NCBI RefSeq assembly: GCF_034190915.1
Contig: NW_026947544.1
Coordinates: 1,302,001-1,366,000 of the forward strand
Direction of reading: 5' to 3'
Length of the DNA: 64,000 nt
DNA from: Cavia porcellus
Taxonomy: Eukaryota > Chordata > Mammalia > Rodentia > Caviidae
A program made the translations under genes and the position numbers. This document shows, in pieces, positions 22,240 through 33,219 of this stretch. The notes beneath the pieces are model-generated. The model was not told the origin of the DNA. It saw nothing but the letters and a program-made list of their open reading frames with translations, and did no database searches. Each line of letters starts with the position of its first letter. Position 1 is the stretch's first letter.

Positions 22240-23290
22240 TTAATTATTTGCTTTGCTTAGTGGTTTTTTCCTTTGTGTATCTAAACTGTCTTTCAATATT
22301 TTTTGCAGGGTCGGTTTGGTGTTCATGAAGTTCTGCAGCTGTTCTTTGTCATGGAAGTATCGTATTGCACCATCTATTTTGAATGATAGTTTTGCAGGAT
22401 ATATCAGTCTAGGTTGGAAATCATTTTGCTTTAAGATCTGGAATACTTCACTGCATGCTCTTCTTGACTTTATCATTTGTGCTGAGAAATCTGCTGTGAT
22501 TCTGATAGGTTTTCCTTTATAAGTGATCTGTCTTTTCTCTCTGACACCTTTTAATAATCTATTCTTGTGTTGGATTTCTGGGATGGTGATTATTATATGT
22601 CTGGGTGTAGTTTTATTTTGGTTATCACTATTTGAAGTTCTATATGCTTCACTGATCCTGATGTCAGTTTCTGATCTCATGCTTGGGAAATTTTCAGCTA
22701 TTACTTCTCTAAATATCCTCCTGACATCCTTCATGTTGTCTCCCTCTCTTTCATTAAGCCCTATCATTCTTACGTTATTCTTCTTTGCATCGTCTTCCAG
22801 TTGTTGAATTGTTGTTTCCTGATCCTTGTTATTTTCAAAAGATCTTCCCTTTCCTCTTCACTAGCTGCAATCCTGTCTTCAAGGTCTGAAATTCTATCTT
22901 CACTTTCATTAAGGCGGTTTTTACAACTTTCAGTGGAGTTTTTTATTTCCTGTATATCTCTGTGCATCTGCATTATGTATTCTGTTTGTTTCTTATATTG
23001 CTCATCTAGGGATTCTATCTTTTTGTTTAGTTCCTCCAATTTTTATCTGTGTTTTCTTTAGATATATTTAGAATCTCTTTCATTTCTTTTATCATTTCTT
23101 CTTTTATCTGGTAGATTATTTCGAGTTTGAATTTCTTTAAAGCTTCCTGGAGTTGCTTGTCAATTTCAGTAGCTATTGTGTCTGATATATGAGGTGGATG
23201 GGATATGTTTTCTTCTATATACATCACTCCTAGGGTTTCTTGAGATGGGTTGGAGATTTGAGGTTGTAATTTGGTCTTTCGTATTGTCAT
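22240..23290 (-). pseudogene. L1 ORF1: L1-A ORF1, two frameshifts
   Basis: Starts with MTIRKTKLQPQ at 23290. A lost T near 23036 shifts the frame inside the coiled coil (after KENTDKN), and another shift follows near 22770-22800. The last 175 codons are open and hold the RRM-like and C-terminal regions up to KPLSKANN. Otherwise it is collinear with the intact ORF1 of L1-C. Confidence 0.85.
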
Positions 23291-23953
23291 TTTCCTATAT
23301 TTCTGTGTTTCAAGTGTTATTTAAAAGCTTCCTCAGGATCTGTTGAAGATCCCCTTCTATGTTTGCAGCTACTGAGACTCTGGCACCACGTTACCCCAAG
23401 CCATTGGGCCTGCAGAACCAGTGGCCCTCCTCTGCCTGCTCAGAACTCTGCAGTTCCAGTCAAGTAGGGCCTCAGGGACGCTGTACACCCACCTGGCCCT
23501 TGGAAGCTCCACAGTTCTTCAATTGCAGCCAGGTTAGGGTACTCAACACAGGCCGAGGTGCCTCAGGAACCTGTGATCCCTTCCTGCTTGCAGAGATATC
23601 CACAGTCCTCCAGACACATGGAGAGGCCGATGCAGGCACCCCAGATCCGCCCAGCTCCTCCTCTGTACACTGATGGCTAGGCATTGCAGCAAAACAGGCT
23701 GGGCTCCTGGGATAATGTGGGCCCGCCCACCCATCGGCAGCTCAGCAGTTCTCCAAGTCCCGGATGGGGAGGCGGATGTATACGCCTCAAACCCACCTCC
23801 CCCTTCACTGCACCTGGAAGTCTAGAGGGACTCCAACAGTCTGAGCGAAGATCTCCATAGTCCTCCAGACATGCAGAGAGGCCGATGAAGGCACCCCAAG
23901 TCTGCCCAGCTCCTCCTCTGCACACCAATGGCCAGGCACAGCTGCAAAACCCT
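23291..23953 (-). promoter_or_regulatory. L1-A 5' UTR
   Basis: Reverse-strand tether followed by about two units of the 260-bp monomer class: CAGCTCCTCCTCTG recurs at about 23650 and 23908. The outer end meets the TSD directly, as expected of a full-length insertion. Confidence 0.75.
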
Positions 23954-23968
23954 AAAAGTGGAATTTGT
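23954..23968. repeat. Target-site duplication of L1-A, right copy
   Basis: AAAAGTGGAATTTGT, partner of 9912-9928. Confidence 0.7.
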
Positions 23969-24180
23969 AAGCCACAGCAGAATCAACCAACTGCTTGTCC
24001 CATCCCAGACTGATACCTATCCAGCACGGTGCTCAGTGTTAGAGAGGTGCTGGGTGGGGCCAGGAAGGGTGCTCATAGCTCGCTTCCTGAGCCCTCTGGC
24101 CATGGCCTTCACATGCCCACACAGCAGTACAAGCCAAACCACCATTGCAGTCATCACCTTTCTCTTCCTCTGTCTCTACC

Positions 24181-24181
<1 letters not shown>

Positions 24182-24228
<47 letters not shown>

Positions 24229-24425
24229 TGTGTGTGTGTGTGTGTGTCTCCCTCTCTCTCTGTCTCTCTCTCTCTGTCTCTCTCTGTCTCTCTCTCACTT
24301 TTTCTATGTCTTTCTTTCTGTCTTCTCCTCCTCTCTGTCTCTGTCTCACTCTTTCTAACTTTCCTCTCCCTCTTTCTGGCCCTCGCCCTCGCTCCCTCCT
24401 CTCCCCCCACCCCCTCAGTCTGTCT
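24182..24425. repeat. CT/GT microsatellite and long pyrimidine tract
   Basis: A run of about 20 CT units, then about 11 GT units, then imperfect CTCTGT/TTTCT sequence, giving nearly 240 bases with very few purines apart from the GT run. Long open frames here on both strands are purely repeat-derived. Confidence 0.9.
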
Positions 24426-25327
24426 CTTTATGTATACCTAAGGACCCAGATCCAGCATCAGCATCATTTTTGTTTTACATTCCTTTAGGGGAGATAATGT
24501 AACCTCCTTTCCAGCCTCCAAGCTGAAAATCAAACATGTTTGCATAGAGGACAGCACTGCCTGCCCCACAAGCCGGCCTGCTTGGTCAAAGTCCCCCGGG
24601 GCACTCCACTCTCCTCTCTGAGCTACTGGCATAGATACAGATGAGGAAGCCAGAAAAGCAATAAAAATATGAAATAGAGATATTAAGAATGTAAGGGAAT
24701 TGTTTACCAAAAACACTGTCTCCAGCTTGTCTGTTCAAGGAGCCTGGTGCTACATTTTAGATGCAGCCAGTACTGACAGGAGAAAAATTTTAAATGTCAA
24801 GTAAATGCAAAAGAAAATAAGAAAATGATTTGAAACAAAGTCTCAAGACAGCCTTTAGAAAAGCATCAGGATGATAGTGACAATTTCCTGGAAATTGGGC
24901 CCTTCAAATTTGGTCATTCTAACCTTGCCCAAAGCTTAATTTCTTTACCACTGACTAAATTTCCAGGCTTTCTCCCCATCCATTTCCAGCTGGATGTTCC
25001 AGCTTATGATGTTCCAGGCTTTCTCCCCATCCATTTCCAGCTTATGATGTTCCATTTAATTCCTGTCTATGTCAATTATTTAGCTACATGACCTGGAGCA
25101 AATATCACTCTTTGCTGAGCCCCTGTCTTTTAGATGGTCATAAAACCTGAGTCTTGGGAAATTCAACAAGGCATTCAAATGCATAGCATGCAATAAGGCT
25201 CATCTAATTAATGCCCTGATCTCCCTTTTTGCCTTTGATACTCCTGTTGCTATAATGGGCTCCCTAAAAGGACTTAAATTCCAAGGAAGCAAGCATGCTC
25301 TTTAGAAAAGCCATGAAGCTTAACAGC
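24426..25327. other. No gene recognised; 51-bp local tandem duplication
   Basis: The segment starting TTCCAGGCTTTCTCCCCATC at 24961 is repeated from 25012, with 13 bases missing in the second copy. Nothing else is identifiable. Confidence 0.5.
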
Positions 25328-25525
25328 AGGTGTCAGCTAGTTTTTCCTACAAAAGACCGGACAGTAAACACTGTGGCTCTGTGGACCATATGACCTCTGC
25401 TGTAACCACTCAGTTCTGCTGCAATGGCATGAGCACAGACAGCAACAATATGGAAATGAATGGATGTGACTGTCCAGTAAGAGTTTATACACAAAAACAA
25501 GCTTCAGGGTCACAATCTGCCTACC
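25328..25525. mobile_element. hAT-Charlie-type DNA transposon fragment (MER58-like)
   Basis: CAGGTGTCAGCTAGTTTTTC, then GACCGGACAGTAAACA, GGACCATATGACCTCTGCTG, AACCACTCAGTTCTGC and AGTTTATACACAAAAACA follow in order the consensus I recall for a widespread mammalian non-autonomous hAT element. The exact family name is from memory and should be treated as provisional. Confidence 0.6.
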
Positions 25526-26210
25526 TCTCACATCCAGTCCACTGCTAAAAGTAGGTCCTCGATTTCTCCTGTTATAGTATGTAAATTCTTGAGTGGCAGA
25601 CAGTAGGAGAGGAAAGAACATTGAACCTGGAAAGATTTAACTTCAGTCTTGGCTTTGCTGAAGAAATGCCTGCCCACTTTGTCTTGGACACATGATATAA
25701 TAACCTCAAGCCTTATTGAGTGAGAGTTGCAGAAAATGAAGGACTGAGTTACTATCACGGGCTACCTTCGCTGAGCCACACAGAGCCCTGCCACTAGTGA
25801 ATGTTGCAAATGTATGTGTGTGTGTGTGTGAAATGTTTCTGGATTAAGTCAGCATTTAAATCAGCAGTCTAAGTATGGCTCTCCCCAATGTGGTGAGCCT
25901 CCACCGAGCACCTGAAACCCACTCAGAGAAAGAGTGAGAGGAAACTCTTCCTGCCTGACAGGAAGTCACTGAGATGTTCTCCTTTTCTCATTTCACCTGA
26001 AACATCAGATATTTTCCTAGGATGAGCCCTGTGGCCTTCAGCTGGGAACCCCAGCCTTGGACCCTTTAGGACTCCAATTTGCTTATTGCCCATCTAGAAA
26101 CTTCTTTGTCTCCATGATGCAGGGAGCCAATCCCTTATAAGGGTTAGTGAGAGAGACTGATTACATTTACAAATAGATATATTTTATGTAGGTTATTATA
26201 TCTATACTTA
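25526..26210. other. No gene recognised
   Basis: Unassigned intergenic sequence with a short GT run near 25812-25830. Confidence 0.35.
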
Positions 26211-26370
26211 CAGATGTATACAGTGTGATTAAAATATACAGTGAATGCTTAGATTTTTAAAACTTTTATTACAATATAAGACACATTGTCACTAGGCCTC
26301 TTCAAAATCTTCCCCCTCGCGCCAATTATTGCTCATTCTTGCAACTTGCTGAAGTACTTCTAGAAGTCCT
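26211..26370 (-). mobile_element. Mariner-like transposon 3' remnant
   Basis: In reverse the sequence reads like the end of a mariner transposase (DFxKYFSKLQE, then after a frameshift REGEDFEEA-stop), followed by CAATGTGTCTTATATTGTAA and TTTTAATCACACTGTAT, which resemble a mariner 3' non-coding end and terminal repeat. Frame breaks show it is dead. The identification is by eye against remembered patterns. Confidence 0.4.
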
Positions 26371-27099
26371 ATTCTGTCACTGTCTTTGTGATATGCAATC
26401 AAAAACAGCAAATGCTGCTACCAAGTGCTATTCAGTGCAAAGGTGGGCTTGCAAGAACACAACAATGTGTCCTCATCTACCCCTTCACCAGTTCTATGTG
26501 GCTTCTGGTTCTTCCTCAGAACCAGAATGACTGCGGAAGGTCAACATTTTGAATTGAGACAGAATATGAGTAAAAGCATGCTACTAAAGGTGCAGTCAAA
26601 TACAATAAAGGATTTCAGAAAGGGGAAGAATGACAAGATAAATGTGTTCAAATGAGGAAGAGTATAGTGAAAAGGAATAACATCAATGTGACACACACTG
26701 TCATTGAAAAAGCTCTTAGTGTTTGCTATACTTTTTGATTGTACTCTATCTACCTGCCCAACATTCTTATTTCTCTGAAAAGTAAAAGAGAAACCATGGT
26801 GCCACTTTTTAGTCAAGACACCAGAGGCTGGAGGCATACAATGACAGGAAAGGTGTTTGTCCTTAGTGATCCATAGAGCAGGATGGAGGTGACAGCAATA
26901 CCTCAGATAACTGGGACCAGGATTAAAGGAGCTTCATGGTATGTACCCTAAGATAGGCCTGGGCCATCATCGGACTCAGTCAGTGTTAATCATGATTAAT
27001 TGTAATCACACAAACACTGTGTTGAAATATGCTTTGAAGATGGTGATTTACCATTTTTAAATAAAATGGTAAGCAACCTGGTGGTATTGGCTAAAGAAA
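26371..27099. other. No gene recognised
   Basis: Unassigned sequence. Short open frames at 26541-26837 on minus and 26339-26655 on plus have no recognisable content. Confidence 0.35.
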
Positions 27100-27165
27100 T
27101 CTCGGATTTCATGATGACAAATGAAGTTGTCATCCAGTAAGAGTTTATACACAAAAACAAGCTCC
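27100..27165. mobile_element. Second short hAT (MER58-like) fragment
   Basis: Positions 27133-27162 are identical to 25474-25503 over 30 bases (CCAGTAAGAGTTTATACACA and the next ten), the end of the hAT fragment upstream. The flanks differ. Confidence 0.5.
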
Positions 27166-27508
27166 TTACATGGCTTACATGGCTGAGCTGAGATACAAGC
27201 CTGCGTGTGCTTGAATCTGCTGTTCTTGTCCTTGCACTGCACTGAGCCACTGTGGGTATCCAGGTCTCCTGTTTTCAGTTCTAGCAGACAACCACTTCCA
27301 GTCTCTGACACTGCTATACCTGTGTAATTTTTATCTTTCTCCCTTTCCTCCCTTCCCCTTGCCTCCCCTCCACATGCTTTATCTTTAATCACCATTTAGA
27401 GAGCACTGCAAAACCATGCTAGCCCAACTCCATCCTGGGAAAAATGTCAGTGCTCTGATTGGATTTGACAGCACTATCCCAGATAACCCTAACCACATAC
27501 ATTATTCT
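27166..27508. other. No gene recognised
   Basis: Unassigned, with a pyrimidine-rich stretch near 27330-27372. Confidence 0.35.
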
Positions 27509-27516
27509 CCAGTGCT

Positions 27517-27517
<1 letters not shown>
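27509..27517. repeat. Target-site duplication of the ID-like SINE, left copy
   Basis: CCAGTGCTT, repeated at 27665-27673. Confidence 0.65.
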
Positions 27518-27548
<31 letters not shown>

Positions 27549-27664
27549 TTCTTTTCTTTTTTTTTTTTTTTGTCTTTTTCCTTTTTATTGGTACCAGGGA
27601 TCGAACTCATGACTGCCTGCTTGCAAGACAGGCACTCATGCCACTGAGCTAAACCTCCAGCCCC
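27518..27664 (-). mobile_element. tRNA-derived ID-like SINE with expanded tail
   Basis: Read on minus it starts GGGGGCTGGAGGTTTAGCTC at about 27664. It has an A box (TAGCTCAGTGG) and a B box (GAGTTCGATCC) for RNA polymerase III, a tRNA-like core about 75 bases long, then an A-rich tail that has grown into GAAA repeats (27518-27565 on plus as TTTC). It is flanked by 9-bp TSDs. ID-type SINEs of this form are typical of rodents. It is a SINE rather than a tRNA gene because of the A-tail and TSDs. Confidence 0.85.
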
Positions 27665-27673
27665 CCAGTGCTT
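27665..27673. repeat. Target-site duplication of the ID-like SINE, right copy
   Basis: CCAGTGCTT, partner of 27509-27517. Confidence 0.65.
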
Positions 27674-28205
27674 ATTTCTTAAGCATCCGTGGTTACCAGT
27701 ACATGCACCAGGACCTGAGATGCAGACAAAGAGGTCACAGGACAATCTTATCTGAGTCATGTAATTTTAGCCACAAGATGTACTTCCTGGAACCAAGATG
27801 GCTCTTTTCTAATAAGAAAGTCCTCATTCACCACAGTAAAAAGATGGTGAAGAATTGTGCATCTTTCAGACAGGGAAGTCTCGCCTAGAAGAATTTCATG
27901 ACCTTGATTTCCTTCACAGTCAGCATGGAGTTGCTTTAACATGCAACCTCCTCTTGGCTACATGATGGAACTCCAAACTCAGCTTTCTCCAGGGAGGAAC
28001 CTCTGTTCTTCCTTGCATCCTTGCCCTCCCCCACCACTGTACTCATTGATTGATAGGCTTGCATGGAGATCTATACCCTAATCGATGAGCTGAGCATGAT
28101 GGAGACAAAGAAATCCAGCAATACACTTAGTACCACAGCCCAACACTCCATTGGGGCTCAGATTACATGCAGACTGCCTGAATCTAGATTTGGGTAGTGT
28201 AGTTA
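27674..28205. other. No gene recognised
   Basis: Unassigned intergenic sequence between the SINE and a dispersed-repeat-like block. Confidence 0.35.
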
Positions 28206-28590
28206 CAACTTCTGAGACATAACTTCAGCTTTTGGTTACTGTAACAAAATACCTGAGTTGATCAATTTCTAGGGAGGCAAGGTTCATTTTGGCTCACAGT
28301 TTAGGAGGTTTCATTCTGTAGTTGGTTGGCCCCACTGCTTTCAGCCTGCAGTGAGGCAGCACATTATGGTAGGGAGCATATGGTAGAGCAAACCATTTAC
28401 CTAAATCACTGGGGCTGGGGGAGAGAGAGAGACACACACAGTTCTGCTGGTCCTCCTGATCCTCAAATTTCTTAAGGAAAAGTGGTCATTGGCTAGGACC
28501 ACCATATCTGCTATCATCTTCCATGCCCCTCAGTGCTATCCCTGGCCTTGATAACCTAGGTTGGGCCACTGTGCTGAACAATCCATCCTC
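28206..28590 (+). repeat. Dispersed repeat, family uncertain
   Basis: GTTACTGTAACAAAATACCT, TTCATTTTGGCTCACAGTTT, GTGAGGCAGCACATTATGG and a later GAGAGAGAGA run follow an order familiar from mammalian interspersed repeats, possibly a MaLR LTR. I cannot fix the family from memory. Confidence 0.4.
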
Positions 28591-28871
28591 TTCCACTCAC
28601 TCCCCTCAATCCCATGTCTTTGAATTGCCCACAGTTTTCTCAACCTTTTACTGCCCTTGAAAACAATTCCTTGAACAACACATGTAACGTAGATGCACTA
28701 GTAAACACACATGGATATAGCAAAAAAAGTTGTTATATTTTTAACTTCTATTCATTTACATGGTCATTATTACTTTGTGAATATTTTGTTGGCTGTATTA
28801 GTATGGTGTTTCATATAAAATATGAGTAACTATATGCATGTATCTATGCATATATAATTATTCAGACACAA

Positions 28872-28873
<2 letters not shown>

Positions 28874-28920
<47 letters not shown>
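28874..28920. repeat. TA dinucleotide microsatellite
   Basis: About 23 uninterrupted TA units, flanked by further AT-rich ATAT sequence to about 28930. Confidence 0.95.
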
Positions 28921-28921
<1 letters not shown>

Positions 28922-28930
28922 CATATATAT

Positions 28931-29324
28931 GCATTTATGTACACACCCAGCATGTAGAAGTTATGGTGGTTTTTGCTCAGCCAAGCTGGGTATGTAATCA
29001 ATAAAGCTCTCTGAACACAGCTTTGAAATGCATGTTACAATCATGCTCCAAGTCACCTTAGTAGTCTCCATCCTACATCCCCAGGAGAGCTGTATCAATC
29101 TCAACGTCATCTTCCTCTTCCCCGCTGACTACCCCGTCACTGAAGCCCAAGCTGCCCAAACTTCTAAGCAGGCCCAGTCATGTCTGCCTCCTGATGGCCA
29201 CTCTTGTGTAACCCCCGCCTTTTAACTGTTGTCTGGCCTCATGGCTTGCATCTGACCATCTACCTCTGTGGCTTCTCTTTTGCTAGATGGTTGTTGGTCA
29301 CGTTCTTGGACTGCAGATATTGAT
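28931..29324. other. No gene recognised
   Basis: Unassigned sequence leading into an MLT1-like LTR. Confidence 0.35.
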
Positions 29325-29575
29325 GCAGTAACCTGTCATTGGGGAGACGACATATGTTCAGGAAAAGCAGGCTATCCTCAAAGAATTGATTTTCAGAGCA
29401 GCCACATGAGCTTGAAAGCAGATCCTACTCCACTCCAATTTTCAGATGAGAACTCAACCTTAGCTGACTCCATGGCTTAAAAGAAACCCCAAGAAGAGGA
29501 CCCAGCAGAGCTGTGCCTTCATCCCCTACCTATGGACACTATGACAAATAAATTGCTGTCGTTTAAATTGTAATG
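29325..29575 (+). mobile_element. MLT1-like (MaLR) solo LTR fragment
   Basis: CAGATGAGAACTCAACCTTA, GCTGACTCCATGGC, GAGGACCCAGCAGAGCTGTG and ATGACAAATAAATTGCTGT match in order the 3' half of MLT1-type LTRs, including the AATAAA near the end. It is old and non-coding. The subfamily is not resolved. Confidence 0.6.
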
Positions 29576-29713
29576 TTTTGGAATACAGTGGTTTCTGACT
29601 GTTCAAGAATAATTATCCTTAACTTTTCTTCTTTGATTTGTGTTGTCTTTTCTTCTTAAACTCAATCTCTTCTTGACTTGGCTCTTTATGTTAAAATTCT
29701 TCGTCATGCCTTT

Positions 29714-30410
29714 CTCAGCCCCAGAGATGGAACTTTGTGGCTCCCAAGTGCATTGGACCAGTGTGGTGGGCCCTGGGCAGGCCTGCAGTGGCCTCCCTGC
29801 TTTGGCAGTACTTGGTGGACTCTGGGGTTCTGAGTAGGCAATCCAGTGCCATCAGATCCAGGGGCTGGGTGGCCTGGCATAAGTGCCCTGTACATTTTCC
29901 CCTGAATCCAACTAGTTTGGTACCCTTCCTCAGCCCCAGAGAGGGAGCTTTGTGGCTTCCTGGTGGGCTGGACCACCATGGCGAGTGCTGAGCAGGCCTG
30001 CAGTAGCCTCCCCACTCCTGGCAGTGCTTGGCAGATTCTGGAATTCTGAGCAGGCAAGTGGGGGCCATTGGTTCCAGACACTGAACAGCTTGTGGTAAGT
30101 GCCCTGTGCATGAGTCCAACTAGTCTGGGACCCTCATTCAGCACCAGAGAAGGGACATTGTGGAAGAGGGTGCTGGGTGGGCCTGCAGCCGGCTCCCTAC
30201 ACCCAGCTGTGTTTGGAGGATTCTGGAGTTCTCAGTGAGAGACGCCATCAGTTCCAGGGGCTGGCTTTTGGCCAGCCTTCCCCAATCCCAGTGCCACTCA
30301 ATCCAGAGAGTGGGGTGGCCAGACCCAGGAGGTGAGGGCATAGAAGAGGTACTCCAACAGACACCGGGGGAGCCTTGGAATAACACGTAAAACACAGAAA
30401 TACAGGAAAA
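29714..30410 (+). promoter_or_regulatory. L1-D 5' UTR with about 210-bp monomers
   Basis: CAGCCCCAGAGA (CAGCACCAGAGA in the third) recurs at 29716, 29931 and 30139, spacing 215 and 208 bp. The units share TGGGCAGGCCTGCAGTGGCC-like and GTTCTGAG-like blocks with each other but not with the 260-bp units of L1-B. The usual ACACAGAAATACAGGAAAAA leader precedes ORF1. Confidence 0.75.
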
Positions 30411-31474
30411 ATGACAAAATGAAAGACCAAATTACAATCTCAAAGCTCCAGCCCATCAAAAGAAATCTTAGGAGTGATGTATATAGAAGAAAATATATGA
30501 AATACACCTCAAATATCAGACATAATAGCAACTGAAATAAAGAAGCAACTCCAGGAATCTTTAAGGGAATTCAAACTAGAAATAATCTCCCAGGTAAAAA
30601 AAAAAAAAAGAAATGATAAAAGAAAGGAAGGAGATGCTAAATATACCTAAAGAAAACACAGTTAAAAAACTGGAGGAACTAAATAAAAAGAGAGAATCCC
30701 TGGATGAGCAATATTAGAAACAAACAGAATACATAAAGCAGATGCACAGAGATATGCAGGAAATCAAGAATACCATTTAAAGCTGTAAAAACTGCCTCAG
30801 TGAATGTGAAGATAGAATTTCACACCTCAAAGACAAAATTGCAGCTAGTGAACATGATATAAAATATCTTTTAAAAATAACAAGGAACCAGGAAACAACA
30901 ATTCAACAACTGCAAGTGATGCAAAGAAAAACAACATAAGATTGATAGGGGTTTAAAAAAAAGAAGGGGAAAACATAAAGGATGTCAAGAGGATATTTAG
31001 AGAAGTAATAGCTGAAAATTTCCCAAGCATGAGATCAGAAACTGACATCAGGTTCTGTGAAGAATATAGAACCCCAAGTATTTAGGTCATAACCAAAATA
31101 AAACTATACCTAGACATATAATAATCACCATCCCAGAAATCCAACATAAGAATAGAATATTAAAAGCTGTCAGAGAGAAAAGACAGATCACCTATAAAGG
31201 AAAGCCTATCAGAATCGCAGCAGACTTCTCAGCACAAACAATAAAGTCAAGGAGAGCATGGAGTGAAGTATTCCAGATCCTAAAGGAAAATGATTTCCAA
31301 CCCAGACTGATGTACCCTACAAAACTGTCCTACAAAATCTATGGAGAAATAAGATACATACATGACAAAGAACAGCTGAAGAACATCAGGATCACCAAGC
31401 CAACCCTGCAAAGGATATTGAAAGACAGTTTAGATACACTTAGGAAAAAACCACCAAGCAAAGCAGACAATTAA
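30411..31474 (+). pseudogene. L1 ORF1: L1-D ORF1 relic
   Basis: Starts ATG ACA AAA TGA: the fourth codon is a stop where L1-B has CGA, again a CpG-type change. Further breaks include an expanded A-run at 30596-30609, stops near 30716 and 30779, and an A-run near 30955-30963. The order of the coiled coil, RRM-like centre and YPTKLSYKIYGE region is preserved to the TAA at 31472. Confidence 0.8.
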
Positions 31475-31484
31475 ACAGAACACA

Positions 31485-32137
31485 AAGATAACATGTCAAC
31501 AATAAACTAACATATAAAAGTTATAACCATTAATGTAAATGGTCTCAATGCACCAATTATAAGAAACAGACTGGCAGAATGGAACAAGAAACAAAATCCA
31601 ACCATATGCTGTTTACAAGAAACCCATCTAACCCAAAAGGATACTGACAGAATGAAGCACAAAGGGTGGGAAAAAAAATACTTCACACAATAGGAACCCA
31701 AAACACAGCAAGAGTAGCCATTCTGTTTGCAGACAATGTGAACTTTAAGCCAATAATGATCAGAAAAGATAAAGATAGTCACTACATACTCATTAGGGGA
31801 AAACTTCAAGAGGAAGAGATAACTCTCGTAAATATATATGCACCAAATTCTAGAGCACCCACTTATATTAAACAAGTATTAATAAAAATGAAAATCCAAA
31901 CTATCAGTAACATAATTGTAAGAGGAGACCTTAACACACCGTTGACACCAAGGGACAGATCAACCAGACAGAAAAATCAGCAAAGAAATAACAGAACTGA
32001 ATCACACATGTGAACAAATGGACTTGATAGACATATATAGAGTGTTCCATCGAACAACATCAGAATACACATTCTTCTCATCAGCACATGGGTTATACTC
32101 TAAAATAGACCATATATTAGCTCACAGAACATATTTG
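31485..32137 (+). pseudogene. L1 ORF2: L1-D ORF2, endonuclease start
   Basis: [35 protein letters not shown] and [12 protein letters not shown] are readable across shifts up to the L1-C insertion. The usual MQQQRD start is lost by a short deletion just before it. It continues at 38852. Confidence 0.8.
32123..32137. repeat. Target-site duplication of L1-C, left copy
   Basis: CACAGAACATATTTG, identical to 38837-38851; it lies in L1-D ORF2 (codons for HRTYL). Confidence 0.93.
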
Positions 32138-33219
32138 GTTTTTTTTTTGTTTTTTGTATTTGTTTTTGTTTTTTTTTAAGAGGAAAAAGAGAAAAACACA
32201 AAACAAAACAAAGCAGTGTAAGGTTACACATAATACAGAACTACAAAAAAAAAAAACAGTAAGAAATCACCTGTTAATAGATTACATATTATCATCTTGG
32301 AAATAGTTGCTCGAATCACAGTATCAAAGAATACAAAGTAGACATTCAAACAGAGAGACTGCAAACAGCTGTGTTCAGTGATCCAAAAACATTAATATAG
32401 TCAGCTATTTAATATCCCTAAACACACTTGCTGTTATATCCGTTAGAGCTCTTTTTTTTCCCCTCCCTCTCTTTTTTACAACAAAATTTACACATTTTGG
32501 ATTTTATTACTCCTTAGTTCTTATTACTTTTGGGGGGGGAGATAATAAAGTCAAATATGGCAAAACAAAGCTGTAAGTCAAAACCAAGGATAGACATAGC
32601 ACATGATGTAGAACAGAGTACAAGGTTATTAACAATGGTTATCAACATTGTCTCTTGTTTCCTTATAAGGAATTGTCTATCTCATTAGATATTATAAAGT
32701 TGGACAAAACAGTGGAGAACAAGACCAATAAAACTTAGGCATTGTAAACATTACAGGACTTCCAAAGGAGACAATAGTCAAGCCAGAATGGGCATCTTTG
32801 TGAATCTTATTGCCTTCAAATTAGTTGCCTATACCCTCAGACTTGCTACTATCGCACAGAATGGAACAGAGTCTAATCAGTCCAAACAAGATCTTGGGAG
32901 TATTACAGGATTTCAAAACAAGTTAATAGGAGATCCAAAAGAGTTACTACTATATATCCTAATTTTAAATTTTTCCCTTAATTAAAATAAACATAAGAAA
33001 TAGCTAAATAATTTTTTAAAGGATAGTAGTTACCATAGTGTCTGTCTTTTTCCTTAAAATATTTGGATAAAACTTCATATACAATAGCTTCAAATATTTC
33101 CATATCAAGAAGCCCAGAATAAAGCCTTTCTAATTAATAAGTGAAAATTTTATAAGGCTTCAAGGCCACATAATGGGGAATCATGATTATCACATATTTT
33201 TATATATTTGAATCATTAC
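32138..33219 (-). other. L1-C 3' UTR and tail
   Basis: Same order of features as L1-A. It has the G-run/polypurine tract at 32530-32542 and the reversed tail TTTTTTTTTTGTTTTTTGTA near 32140-32160. Confidence 0.85.

Larger units (their letters stand above)
9929..23953 (-). mobile_element. L1-A: full-length minus-strand L1 interrupted by L1-B
   Basis: Runs from a reversed AAAAT-type tail (9929-9946) to a 5' UTR ending at 23953, flanked by imperfect TSDs. L1-B plus one TSD copy (12572-19856) sits inside ORF2. Removing it gives an element of about 6.7 kb with 3' UTR, ORF2, ORF1 and 5' UTR in the right order. ORF1 and ORF2 carry several frameshifts and stops. Its 5' UTR has about two 260-bp-type monomers, so it belongs to the same promoter class as B and G. 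Confidence 0.9.

Noticed and set aside
24039..24488. Open frames of 98-186 codons rich in Ser-Leu or Arg-Glu
   Set aside because: These are translations of the CT/GT microsatellite.
27587..27664. Possible tRNA gene
   Set aside because: A and B boxes are present, but the A-rich tail, target-site duplications and imperfect cloverleaf identify a tRNA-derived SINE.
29325..29575. Endogenous retrovirus with coding genes
   Set aside because: Only an MLT1-like LTR fragment is visible. I found no gag, pol or env frames anywhere in the window.
29704..30430. Several overlapping minus-strand frames (76-146 codons)
   Set aside because: Antisense readings of the GC-rich L1-D 5' UTR monomers, not genes.
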